14,664 nt of DNA from assembly GCA_022615275.1 (NCBI GenBank), contig JAKEHA010000132.1, positions 1 through 14,664 on the forward strand, read 5' to 3'. The notes beneath the pieces are model-generated. The model worked only from the letters and a program-made list of their open reading frames with translations, had not been told where the DNA came from and searched no databases. Source of the DNA: Candidatus Latescibacterota bacterium (GTDB lineage: Bacteria; Krumholzibacteriota; Krumholzibacteriia; WVZY01; JAKEHA01). The translations under genes were made by a program, and so were the position numbers. Shown here piece after piece: positions 1-6,588 of the stretch (the first letter of the stretch is position 1; each line of letters starts with the position of its first letter).

Positions 1-288
1 GTCCTGCTCGGCGTGCGGGTGATCGCGAATGAAATCGTTGACGTCGGAGAGCAACGAGTCGCGCGCCGACAGGAAGCCGGCGACGTCGTCGCTCGCATAC
101 ACCGCGCGCGAGGCGGCGACCCGTGAACTGAAGCCCGCGATAGCGCGACCGTAGTCGGGGCGCGTGTCGAGGTTGCGCTGGGAGACGGTGCGCCCGGCGG
201 AACCGCCGGCATCGCCGGTCGAGGCGCAGCCGGCCGCGAGGGCCCACAAGGTCAGGACGGCGGCGTAGATCAGAATTCTCGGACGCAC
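1..288 (-). CDS. Putative lipoprotein, N-terminal part only (runs off the left edge)
   Basis: Read on the minus strand, an open frame begins at GTG (288-286) and stays open for 96 codons to the window edge. A strong Shine-Dalgarno GAGGAGG lies a few bases upstream (about 294-300), which decides the start. The N-terminus is a lipoprotein signal peptide: a short basic start (VRPR), a hydrophobic stretch, and a lipobox ending LAAGC with the lipidated Cys at residue 21. After it comes a Ser/Thr/Gly-rich linker and then a charged, probably helical region that I do not recognise. The residues after the Cys are not Asp, so in a Gram-negative cell outer-membrane sorting would be expected. The gene is divergent from the diguanylate cyclase gene. 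Function unknown; the C-terminus is outside the window. Confidence 0.8.
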   Translation of the reverse strand, partial: MRPRILIYAAVLTLWALAAGCASTGDAGGSAGRTVSQRNLDTRPDYGRAIAGFSSRVAASRAVYASDDVAGFLSARDSLLSDVNDFIRDHPHAEQD

Positions 289-336
289 CGGAGCCTCCTC
301 GAGGTCGAATGCTGTGTCGGGTGAACGACTTGGGGC

Positions 337-366
337 AATATCGGGTCTTCCAGGAGCAACTTGCAA
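337..366 (-). promoter_or_regulatory. Possible sigma70-type promoter for the minus-strand lipoprotein
   Basis: On the minus strand TTGCAA (366-361) is followed after 18 nt by GATATT (342-337); each box matches 4 of 6 consensus bases. Transcription would start near 330, leaving a leader of about 40 nt that contains the GAGGAGG ribosome site. This is a pattern match only. The rest of the 206-nt divergent gap (289-494) holds A/T-richer patches near 425-465 but no plus-strand promoter that I would defend. Confidence 0.3.
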
Positions 367-494
367 GCCAAAACTTCCCGACCCTCCAGAAGGGGCGAAG
401 TTGGCGTACGAAAGCCCTGGAACCCTCTTATGAGATACGATAAACTCAATGCGGTAGAAAATTAACCAGCGACGGCACAGAAGGTACCGACGCG

Positions 495-1889
495 ATGCGC
501 ATCTACGATAGGGACTTCCGATACCTTCTCGTCAACCTCGTTCCACAACACCGACTTTCGCCGGATCTGCGGCGCGACGTCGATCGTGCCCTCCGGAGCG
601 GGGATGCCGCGGTCCTGCGTCGGGAGTCGGTGCGGGCGCTCGAGGAATTGTGCGAGGCCACCTACTTCGAGCGGACGGGGGTCCGCGCCGACGACGGCAC
701 CGTCGTGGTGGAATACCGCAAGCGTGGGGGTCGTTTTCAGCTGAGCGTCGCTCTTCCGCGCAGCGAATGGGATGATCTGGGTGACGAGCCCCGCGCGCCC
801 GAGATCGTCCTGTCCGGCGAGGAAGAACGCGCCGAAGCCCCCATTCCGTGGGTGTCCGCGCACCGCCCGCGCACAGTCGCCCCGCCGACTCCGACTCCGG
901 CTCCGGCTCCGGCGGCCGCCGTCCTGCTCCCCGACATCATCCGCTCGTTCACCATCGCGGACCGCTCGACGCCCGTGTGGGAGCGTCTCGAAGCGTTGCT
1001 CGAATCGCTCGAGCGCTGGCTCGGATTCACGGCCGCGCGCCTGGACCTGATCGAAGACACCTTGATCGGCGGCGGCGGCCCCGGGCGGCGGGTGCACGTC
1101 GTGCCCGAAGGCGACCTGCGCGCGCACGACGCGCTCGCGCACGCCATCGAGTCGGGAACGCGTCGCATCGTGGAGCGACGCCACCCCGCCGACCTGGCGC
1201 CTGGTTCGCCCGAGACCTGGAGCTTTCTGGGCGTCGCGCCCATCTTCGCGCTCGGAAGCATAGTCGGCGCACTGTCCGTGAACTACCCGGAGGGCTCGTC
1301 GCACGACGCCATGGACGCGAACCTCGACCTGGCGTCGGGCGTGGTTCGCCAGGCCATCGAGTTCAACCATCACTTCGAGAGCCTGACCTCGATCGACGCG
1401 CTGACCGGCGTCTACAACCGCCAGTTCTTCGACCGCCAGATGCCGGTGGAGATCGAACGCGCGATGCGATCGGGCAGCGCCCTGTCCATGCTGGTGCTCG
1501 ACCTCGACGACTTCAAGCGCATCAACGACGAGCTGGGGCACAAGAAGGGCGACGAAGCGCTGGTGGCGGTGGCCGAGATCATTCGCAAGAACCTGCGCAA
1601 GGTCGACCTCGCGTTTCGCTACGGCGGCGAAGAGATCGTGATACTCTTGCCGGGCACACCCGAGTTCGAGGCGGTGCACACCGCCGAACGACTCCGGCGC
1701 GTGATCCAGCAGCACCGCGGCTTCCGCGACGCACGCGGGGCGCCGCGCGAGATCACGGTCAGCGTGGGAGTGGCGGTGTATCCGGACACGGCCAAGTCGG
1801 CCGACGAGCTATTCGTGCAGGCCGACGAGGCGATGTACCGCGCGAAGCAGCGCGGCAAGAATCAGGTGGTGCTGTACTCGGGCGGCTAG
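495..1889 (+). CDS. GAF-GGDEF diguanylate cyclase
   Basis: Diguanylate cyclase of 464 aa that should make cyclic di-GMP from two GTP. Residues 1 to about 125 are an unrecognised N-terminal region, followed by a Pro-Thr/Pro-Ala linker (131-142), a GAF-like sensory region (about 145-295) and a C-terminal GGDEF domain (about 300-460). The active-site loop reads GGEEI (377-381), an accepted variant of GGDEF/GGEEF. The metal-site Asp lies in LDLDDFK (D336/D338), and an inhibitory RxxD site (R368-D371) stands exactly five residues before the loop, so product feedback inhibition is likely. There is no transmembrane segment or signal peptide, so it is cytosolic. The ATG at 495 has AAGG ten nt upstream. 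comEC follows 45 nt after the stop, possibly co-transcribed. The GAF ligand and the role of the N-terminal part are unknown. Confidence 0.93.
   Translation: MRIYDRDFRYLLVNLVPQHRLSPDLRRDVDRALRSGDAAVLRRESVRALEELCEATYFERTGVRADDGTVVVEYRKRGGRFQLSVALPRSEWDDLGDEPRAPEIVLSGEEERAEAPIPWVSAHRPRTVAPPTPTPAPAPAAAVLLPDIIRSFTIADRSTPVWERLEALLESLERWLGFTAARLDLIEDTLIGGGGPGRRVHVVPEGDLRAHDALAHAIESGTRRIVERRHPADLAPGSPETWSFLGVAPIFALGSIVGALSVNYPEGSSHDAMDANLDLASGVVRQAIEFNHHFESLTSIDALTGVYNRQFFDRQMPVEIERAMRSGSALSMLVLDLDDFKRINDELGHKKGDEALVAVAEIIRKNLRKVDLAFRYGGEEIVILLPGTPEFEAVHTAERLRRVIQQHRGFRDARGAPREITVSVGVAVYPDTAKSADELFVQADEAMYRAKQRGKNQVVLYSGG
885..914 (+). repeat. Imperfect hexamer repeat encoding a Pro-Thr/Pro-Ala linker
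   Basis: Five consecutive hexamers of the form CCGRCK (CCGACT twice, CCGGCT twice, CCGGCG once), in frame with the cyclase, encode alternating Pro-Thr and Pro-Ala at residues 131-140. It is a flexible interdomain linker between the unrecognised N-terminal region and the GAF-like region. Such a tract could change length by slippage without breaking the frame, because the unit is two codons. Confidence 0.75.
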
Positions 1890-1896
1890 GATGCTG

Positions 1897-1915
1897 GGCG
1901 CGGTGGGGCCGCGCC
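1897..1915 (+). other. Perfect hairpin between the cyclase and comEC genes
   Basis: GGCGCGG (1897-1903), a 5-nt loop TGGGG, and CCGCGCC (1909-1915) form a perfect 7-bp GC stem just after the cyclase stop and about 20 nt before the comEC GTG. No T-run follows, so it is not a classical intrinsic terminator. It could attenuate, stabilise a processed end or affect comEC translation. In DNA this GC-rich it could also be chance. Confidence 0.35.
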
Positions 1916-1934
1916 GGCGTGGGGGTGGTGCGGG

Positions 1935-3407
1935 GTGGTGTGGCTCTTCTCCTTGGGCGTCGTCGCCGGCGTCTATCGTTCGTTATCTCTGGTCATCGTC
2001 GTTATGGTGGTCGTGCTGGCACGCGCGGCACTCCTGCGCGCACCGCACGCGTGGGTGTGCGGGGCGTTGGTGCTCGCGTGTGCAGCCGCGGGGCGCGTCT
2101 CGATCGCGCGCGTCGACGCGGACTGGCGCACGATCGAGCGCGCGGCGCAAATCGCAAGCGGTGCTCCGGTTCGGCTGCGCGGCTGGATCGACGAATTCCC
2201 GCAATCCGGACGCTACGGCACCACCTTCGCGTTTGCGACCGAGATCGACGGTCGACCGGTGCGGCTGTGGATGCGGGCCGCCCGCTTCGACGTCCACTAC
2301 GGTGATTCGCTCGAGATCGACGCGCGCTTGGGGACGACGTCGCGCACACCGGCGGCGTTTTTCACGTCGCGTGGAGTGGCGGGCGAGGCGCGGGCGCGCT
2401 TCGAGGGCGTGCGCGACATCGGTTCCGCGCGCGGTTGCCCGCTCTTGCGGAACGTCCTGTGGCCGATGCACCGCGCGGCGCGCTGCAACCTCTCGCGCGC
2501 GCTGGCGGGCGAATCGGCGCTTCCGGTCGGTTTGCTCCTGGGCGAGCGGGGGATGCTCGACCGTCCGGCTTACGAAGCGGTCCGCGACCTCGGCATTGCG
2601 CACCTGCTGGCACTCTCGGGGATGCACCTCACCATGATCGCGGCGCTGGCGGTGCTGGCGGCGCGATGGACGCCGCGGCGCCGCGACGGTGTGGTGGCCC
2701 TCGCGCTCTCGCTCTACGTCGGCGTGGTGGGAAACGTCGATTCGCTGACGCGGGCGTGGCTGATGGCGCTGTTGATCCTGGCGGCGCGCGCGCTGGTGCG
2801 GCCGCCGCGCCCCCTCGATTCGCTCGGGAAGGCGCTGCTGCTGATGGTGCTGTGCGCGCCGCACGCGGTGCTGTCGGTCGGGCTGCAGCTCTCGTTCGTG
2901 GCCACGTTCGCGGTGCTCGTATGTCTCGATCGCTTGCCCGCGTCGCTGCTGCGTACGCCTTCGCCGCGCATTCCGGCGTGGCGACGCGTTGCGATCCGGG
3001 GAGCACAAGGCGCGGCTATCGCGTTTTTCGTGAGCCTGGTGGTGGAGCTGTTCATCGCACCGATTCAGCTGCACCATTTCGGAAGGATCAGCGTGGTGGG
3101 CCCGTTGGCGACGGTGGTGTTCCTGGTGCCGATAACGGCGCTGCAGGGGATGGCGCTTGCGGCCTCGTTCGAATTGCCGGTGGTCGGGGAGGCGCTCGCG
3201 GCGTCGCTGGGCTGGGCCGCGAGTGCTACGCGCGACGCCGTCGTGCTGGCCGGGAGCGTGACGCCGAAACCGCTCGCGCTACCCGAGCCGAACTGGGGCT
3301 GGTACTACGCGGCGGTCCTCGTGCTGTGCGCGCGGCCCCGGAACGCGGTTGCGCTGGCGATCGCGGCGGCCGGCATCGCGGTGTCCTTCCTTCTCGGCCC
3401 CGGATAG
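1935..3407 (+). CDS. comEC: ComEC/Rec2-family DNA-uptake channel protein, without the metallo-beta-lactamase domain
   Basis: ComEC forms the inner-membrane channel that passes single-stranded DNA into the cytoplasm during natural transformation. This 490-aa protein starts with hydrophobic segments (about 1-55), followed by an OB-fold-like soluble stretch of the DUF4131 type (about 75-140). The Competence domain (about 190-470) is a run of membrane helices carrying the family signature LALSGMHL (226-232) and, further on, the conserved SLTRAW stretch (R273). Full-length ComEC is usually 700-800 aa and ends in a metallo-beta-lactamase domain with an HxHxDH motif; here the frame stops soon after the last membrane helices, with no such motif downstream. 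Shorter ComECs of this architecture are known. Start is GTG (1935) with a weak ribosome site; the gene trails the cyclase by 45 nt. No other competence gene is visible in the window. Confidence 0.87.
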   Translation: MVWLFSLGVVAGVYRSLSLVIVVMVVVLARAALLRAPHAWVCGALVLACAAAGRVSIARVDADWRTIERAAQIASGAPVRLRGWIDEFPQSGRYGTTFAFATEIDGRPVRLWMRAARFDVHYGDSLEIDARLGTTSRTPAAFFTSRGVAGEARARFEGVRDIGSARGCPLLRNVLWPMHRAARCNLSRALAGESALPVGLLLGERGMLDRPAYEAVRDLGIAHLLALSGMHLTMIAALAVLAARWTPRRRDGVVALALSLYVGVVGNVDSLTRAWLMALLILAARALVRPPRPLDSLGKALLLMVLCAPHAVLSVGLQLSFVATFAVLVCLDRLPASLLRTPSPRIPAWRRVAIRGAQGAAIAFFVSLVVELFIAPIQLHHFGRISVVGPLATVVFLVPITALQGMALAASFELPVVGEALAASLGWAASATRDAVVLAGSVTPKPLALPEPNWGWYYAAVLVLCARPRNAVALAIAAAGIAVSFLLGPG

Positions 3408-3445
3408 GGGTGTCCGCGGCGTTGCGAGGGGCCGTCGATTTTCAC

Positions 3446-3474
3446 TTCGCCGCGCGCGCGCGCAATGCTATAGT
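3446..3474 (+). promoter_or_regulatory. Extended -10 promoter of the purine operon
   Basis: TGCTATAGT at 3466-3474 is an extended -10 element (TG-N-TATAGT). A weak -35-like TTCGCC (3446-3451) stands 17 nt upstream, separated by an alternating CG tract. Transcription would start near 3481, giving about 20 nt of leader with the GGAAGG ribosome site before the purN GTG. The 94-nt gap after comEC leaves no room for a purine riboswitch, and I saw no obvious PurR-like operator. Confidence 0.55.
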
Positions 3475-3501
3475 GCGCCGCAACCAAAGCGGAAGGTGAC
3501 T

Positions 3502-4131
3502 GTGACCTCCGGACGATGCCGAGTGGCGGTTCTGGCCTCCGGCCGCGGAAGTAACTTCAGAGCGCTCGCAAAGCGCTGCCAGGACGAGACGTTTCCGGCC
3601 GAAGTGGCCTGCCTCATGACCGACAACCGATCGGCGGGCGCGATCGAGATCGCGGCCGGGTTCGGAATCGCGTGGCACCTCGTGGACGCGGGCGAGAAGC
3701 GAGGCCGGCTCCAGCCGGGCGCGGAGTCCGAGATCGTGGCGCGCTGCGAGTCGGCGCGCGCCGATCTGATCCTGCTCGCGGGTTTCATGCGCATACTCGA
3801 AGACGCCCCGGGCGGGTTGCTGGATCGTTTCCGCGGCCGCGTGATCAACGTCCATCCGTCGCTGCTCCCGAGTTTCAAAGGACTGCACGCGCAGCGACAA
3901 GCCTTGGAATACGGCGTCAAGGTCGCGGGGTGCTCGGTCCACTTCGTCGACGCGTCCGTCGACGGGGGGCCCATCATCCTGCAGTCGGCGGTACCGGTGC
4001 GCGACGACGACGACGTGGAATCGTTGGGCGCGCGCATCCTGGAAGCAGAGCACCGCGCGGTCACGCGCGCCGTCGAGTTGTTCGCACGCGGACAGCTCCG
4101 AATCGAAGGAAGGCGGGTTCTAGGAACGTGA
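3502..4131 (+). CDS. purN: Phosphoribosylglycinamide formyltransferase (GAR transformylase)
   Basis: Transfers the formyl group of 10-formyltetrahydrofolate to GAR, giving FGAR, the third step of purine synthesis; cytosolic. The 209-aa protein has the usual PurN length. It shows the N-terminal phosphate-binding loop GRGSNF near residue 14, AGFMRIL, and INVHPSLLPSFKG. The catalytic triad of the family is intact: N116, H118 and D154 (in DGGP), each offset by ten from E. coli N106/H108/D144. I chose GTG 3502 because GGAAGG (3491-3496) is correctly spaced and the protein then begins just before the first beta strand; GTG 3496 is in frame too but overlaps the ribosome site. Its TGA overlaps the purC GTG, which suggests translational coupling. 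First gene of the purine operon. Confidence 0.96.
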   Translation: MTSGRCRVAVLASGRGSNFRALAKRCQDETFPAEVACLMTDNRSAGAIEIAAGFGIAWHLVDAGEKRGRLQPGAESEIVARCESARADLILLAGFMRILEDAPGGLLDRFRGRVINVHPSLLPSFKGLHAQRQALEYGVKVAGCSVHFVDASVDGGPIILQSAVPVRDDDDVESLGARILEAEHRAVTRAVELFARGQLRIEGRRVLGT

Positions 4132-5027
4132 CGAACGCACTCGGAAGCACAACCGAACTCGGGTTGAAGCCCGACCGCGCGGGCAAGGTGCGCGACGTGT
4201 TCGACCTCGGCGATCGCCTGCTGATCGTCTCGACCGATCGCTTGAGCGCCTACGACGTCGTGCTGCCCACGCGCCTGCCGGGCAAAGGCGTCTTGCTCAC
4301 ACAGATCACGCTCGGCTGGTACGAATACTTCGGGCGCTCGCTCGCCACGCATTTTCTCACCGCCGAAGTGTCCGAGTATCCGGGGCCGTTTCGCAACCTG
4401 GATGAACTCGCCGGCCGCAGCATGCTGGTCGCCAAGGCGAAGCGTTTCGACGTCGAGTGCGTGGTGCGCGGCTACTTGAGCGGATCGGGCTGGAAGGAAT
4501 ACCAGCGCAATCGGTCCGTGTGCGGGATCGCGCTGCCCGACGGCCTCGCCGAGTCCGCGGAGTTGCCCGAGCCCATCTTCACGCCCGCCACCAAGGCCGA
4601 TTCGGGACACGACGAGAACATCTCCTTCGAACAGATGTGCGAGATCGTGCCGCGCGGGGAGGCCGAGGCGCTGCGCGCGAACAGCATCGACCTCTACCAC
4701 CGCGGTCGTGATTACGCGCGCACGCGCGGTATTCTCCTGGCCGACACCAAGTTCGAGTTCGGCATGATCGACGGCGAGATCAAGTTGATCGACGAACTGC
4801 TGACCCCCGATTCCTCGCGCTTCTGGCCGGCCGGCACGTACGCGCCCGGCCGCCCGCAGGAGAGCTTCGACAAACAGTTCGTGCGCGACTTCCTGGACGC
4901 GAGCGGCTGGGACCACAACCCGCCGGGACCGGAACTTCCGGCCGACGTGGTGACGCGCACCATCGCACGCTACAAGGAAGCGCACGATCTCTTGTTTCCG
5001 AATCGAAGCGTGGAGAGGTATCTGTGA
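4128..5027 (+). CDS. purC: SAICAR synthetase (phosphoribosylaminoimidazole-succinocarboxamide synthase)
   Basis: Joins CAIR and aspartate with ATP to give SAICAR; cytosolic. The 299-aa protein is the longer, yeast ADE1-like form rather than the roughly 240-aa E. coli form. Family motifs are all present: KVRDVFDLGD with K20 in the ATP-binding loop, STDRLSAYDVVLP, VVRGYLSGSGW (112-122), DTKFEFG (206-212) and LIDELLTPDSSRFW (221-234). The start GTG (4128) overlaps the purN stop as GTGA, and AAGGAAGG lies inside the purN end about 14 nt upstream. The gene ends in another GTGA overlap with purH. The pairing with purN and purH leaves little doubt about the role. Confidence 0.97.
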   Translation: MTNALGSTTELGLKPDRAGKVRDVFDLGDRLLIVSTDRLSAYDVVLPTRLPGKGVLLTQITLGWYEYFGRSLATHFLTAEVSEYPGPFRNLDELAGRSMLVAKAKRFDVECVVRGYLSGSGWKEYQRNRSVCGIALPDGLAESAELPEPIFTPATKADSGHDENISFEQMCEIVPRGEAEALRANSIDLYHRGRDYARTRGILLADTKFEFGMIDGEIKLIDELLTPDSSRFWPAGTYAPGRPQESFDKQFVRDFLDASGWDHNPPGPELPADVVTRTIARYKEAHDLLFPNRSVERYL

Positions 5028-6586
5028 GCCCTTCGACGAAGAATCGCACCGCGCTCGTCAGTGTTACCGACAAAGCCGGTCTTCCCGATTTGGCGGCGGC
5101 GTTGCGCGACGCGGGGCTGTCGCTCATCGCCTCGTCGGGGACGAAGACGTTCCTCGAGGAGAAGGGACTCGCGGTGCGCGAGATCTCCGAGTACACGAAG
5201 AGCCCCGAGATCCTGGGCGGACGCGTGAAGACGCTGCACCCCAAGATCCACGGCGGCATCCTCGCCGACCGCGCCAACCCCGAGCACGTGCGCACACTCG
5301 ACGAACACGCCGCCGATCCCATCGACTTCGTGATCGTCAACTTGTACCCCTTCGAAGAGAAGTTCCAGTCCGGCTTATCGCCCGACGAGTTGATCGAATA
5401 CATCGACATCGGCGGCATCGCGCTGATTCGCGCGGCCGCCAAGAACCACGCCCACGTCACCGTGCTGACGCAGCCGTCGCAGTACGCGGGCGTCATCGCC
5501 GAAGTAAAGGCGCAGGGAACCACCTCGCCGGTCACGCGCGCGCGCCTGGCCGCGGAGGCTTTCGCGCTGACCGCAACCTACGACGCCGCTATCTCGCACG
5601 CGTTCCGCGGGGCACTCGCGGCCGATCGGCTCCCCGAGCGCCTTCCCATCGGACTGACCAAGGTGACGGACGTGCGCTACGGCGAGAATCCGCACCAGCG
5701 CGGCGCTCTCTATCGAACCGTGGCCGATTCACCGGTGGTGGCGTTGAAGCAGCTCCAGGGCAAAGAGCTCTCGTTCAACAACTACCTCGACATCATGGGC
5801 GCGTTCGGACTCGTGCGCGACCTCGGAACCGGAAGCGTGGCCATCATCAAGCACAACAACCCGTGCGGCGCCGCCTGGCGGGGCGACGTCCTCGCGTCGT
5901 GGCGGCGAGCCTTGCAGACCGACACCGTGAGTGCCTTCGGCGGTGTCGTCGCCGTCAACGGAACCGTCACTCCCGCGCTGGCCGAGGAGATGGGGCAGCT
6001 GTTCCTCGAGGTCGTGATCGCGCGCGACGTGGAGACCAGCGCGCGCAGCGCGCTCGAGAAGAAAAAGAACGTGCGCGTCGTGATGATTCCCGCGTCGCAC
6101 TGGGAAGCGGGGAAGGCGGGGTTGATGGGGGTGTGGATGCAGGACGCCGCCCTCGTCCAGGACGACGACGCGGGCTTCTCGGAATGGGAGCGCGCGGAGA
6201 CGGTGACGAAGCGAACCCCCACGCCGAGCGAGAAGACGGCGCTGCGCATGGCGTGGATCGTCGCCAAGCACGTCAAGTCGAACGCGATCGTCATTACCGA
6301 TCCCGAAGGAACCGTGGGCATCGGCGCCGGGCAAATGAGCCGCGTGGATTCGTCGCACCTGGCCGCGCACAAGGCGGCCAAGGCGGGACTCGTTGTCAAA
6401 GGCGCGGTGGCCGCGTCGGACGCGTTCTTTCCCTTCGCCGACGGCGTGCAGGAGCTCGCCAAGGTCGGCATCGCGGCCGTGGTCCAGCCGGGCGGATCGA
6501 TTCGCGACCAGGAAGTGATCGCGGCCGCCGACGACGCCGATTTGGCCATGTTGTTCACCGGGAGGCGGCACTTCCGTCACGTGTGA
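5024..6586 (+). CDS. purH: Bifunctional AICAR transformylase / IMP cyclohydrolase
   Basis: Carries out the last two steps of IMP synthesis: formylation of AICAR with 10-formyltetrahydrofolate, then ring closure to IMP. The 520-aa length is normal. Residues 1 to about 150 form the MGS-like cyclohydrolase domain, with SSGTK (37-41) and GGRVKTLHPKIHGG around K69, the equivalent of the human cyclohydrolase Lys66. The rest is the transformylase domain, with RYGENPHQ, LSFNNYLD and the catalytic KHNNPCG (K276, H277). DAFFPFADG and PGGSIRDQEV near the C-terminus are also family hallmarks. GTG start overlapping the purC TGA; guaA follows immediately. No missing residues noted. Confidence 0.98.
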   Translation: MSPSTKNRTALVSVTDKAGLPDLAAALRDAGLSLIASSGTKTFLEEKGLAVREISEYTKSPEILGGRVKTLHPKIHGGILADRANPEHVRTLDEHAADPIDFVIVNLYPFEEKFQSGLSPDELIEYIDIGGIALIRAAAKNHAHVTVLTQPSQYAGVIAEVKAQGTTSPVTRARLAAEAFALTATYDAAISHAFRGALAADRLPERLPIGLTKVTDVRYGENPHQRGALYRTVADSPVVALKQLQGKELSFNNYLDIMGAFGLVRDLGTGSVAIIKHNNPCGAAWRGDVLASWRRALQTDTVSAFGGVVAVNGTVTPALAEEMGQLFLEVVIARDVETSARSALEKKKNVRVVMIPASHWEAGKAGLMGVWMQDAALVQDDDAGFSEWERAETVTKRTPTPSEKTALRMAWIVAKHVKSNAIVITDPEGTVGIGAGQMSRVDSSHLAAHKAAKAGLVVKGAVAASDAFFPFADGVQELAKVGIAAVVQPGGSIRDQEVIAAADDADLAMLFTGRRHFRHV

Positions 6587-6588
6587 CC

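Noticed and set aside
401..446. Plus-strand promoter for the cyclase using TTGGCG (401-406) and TTATGA or TACGAT
   Set aside because: Spacers would be 21 or 29 nt, outside the workable range, so I do not call it although the patch is A/T-rich.
462..1715. Long open frame (417 codons) antisense to the diguanylate cyclase
   Set aside because: Composition is dominated by Arg, Ala, Val and His with no domain, as expected for a shadow frame in GC-rich coding DNA; the sense strand carries a clear GGDEF protein.
848..2305. 485-codon plus-strand frame overlapping both the cyclase and comEC
   Set aside because: Arg/Ala/Gly-rich out-of-frame translation with no domain; both overlapping genes are well supported in their own frames.
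1983..3077. 364-codon antisense frame within comEC
   Set aside because: Low-complexity Arg/Gln/His-rich translation opposite a recognisable membrane protein; a shadow frame.
3349..3501. Upstream in-frame extension of purN to an earlier start inside comEC
   Set aside because: It would add 51 Arg-rich residues unlike any PurN, would include the promoter region, and ignores the GGAAGG site placed just before GTG 3502.
3408..3501. Purine riboswitch or PurR operator before purN
   Set aside because: The gap is 94 nt and the predicted leader only about 20 nt; no purine aptamer core or clear operator was found.
3468..4985. Long open frame (505 codons) antisense to purN and purC
   Set aside because: It runs across two genuine, motif-complete purine genes and has no recognisable domain; it is an effect of codon bias.
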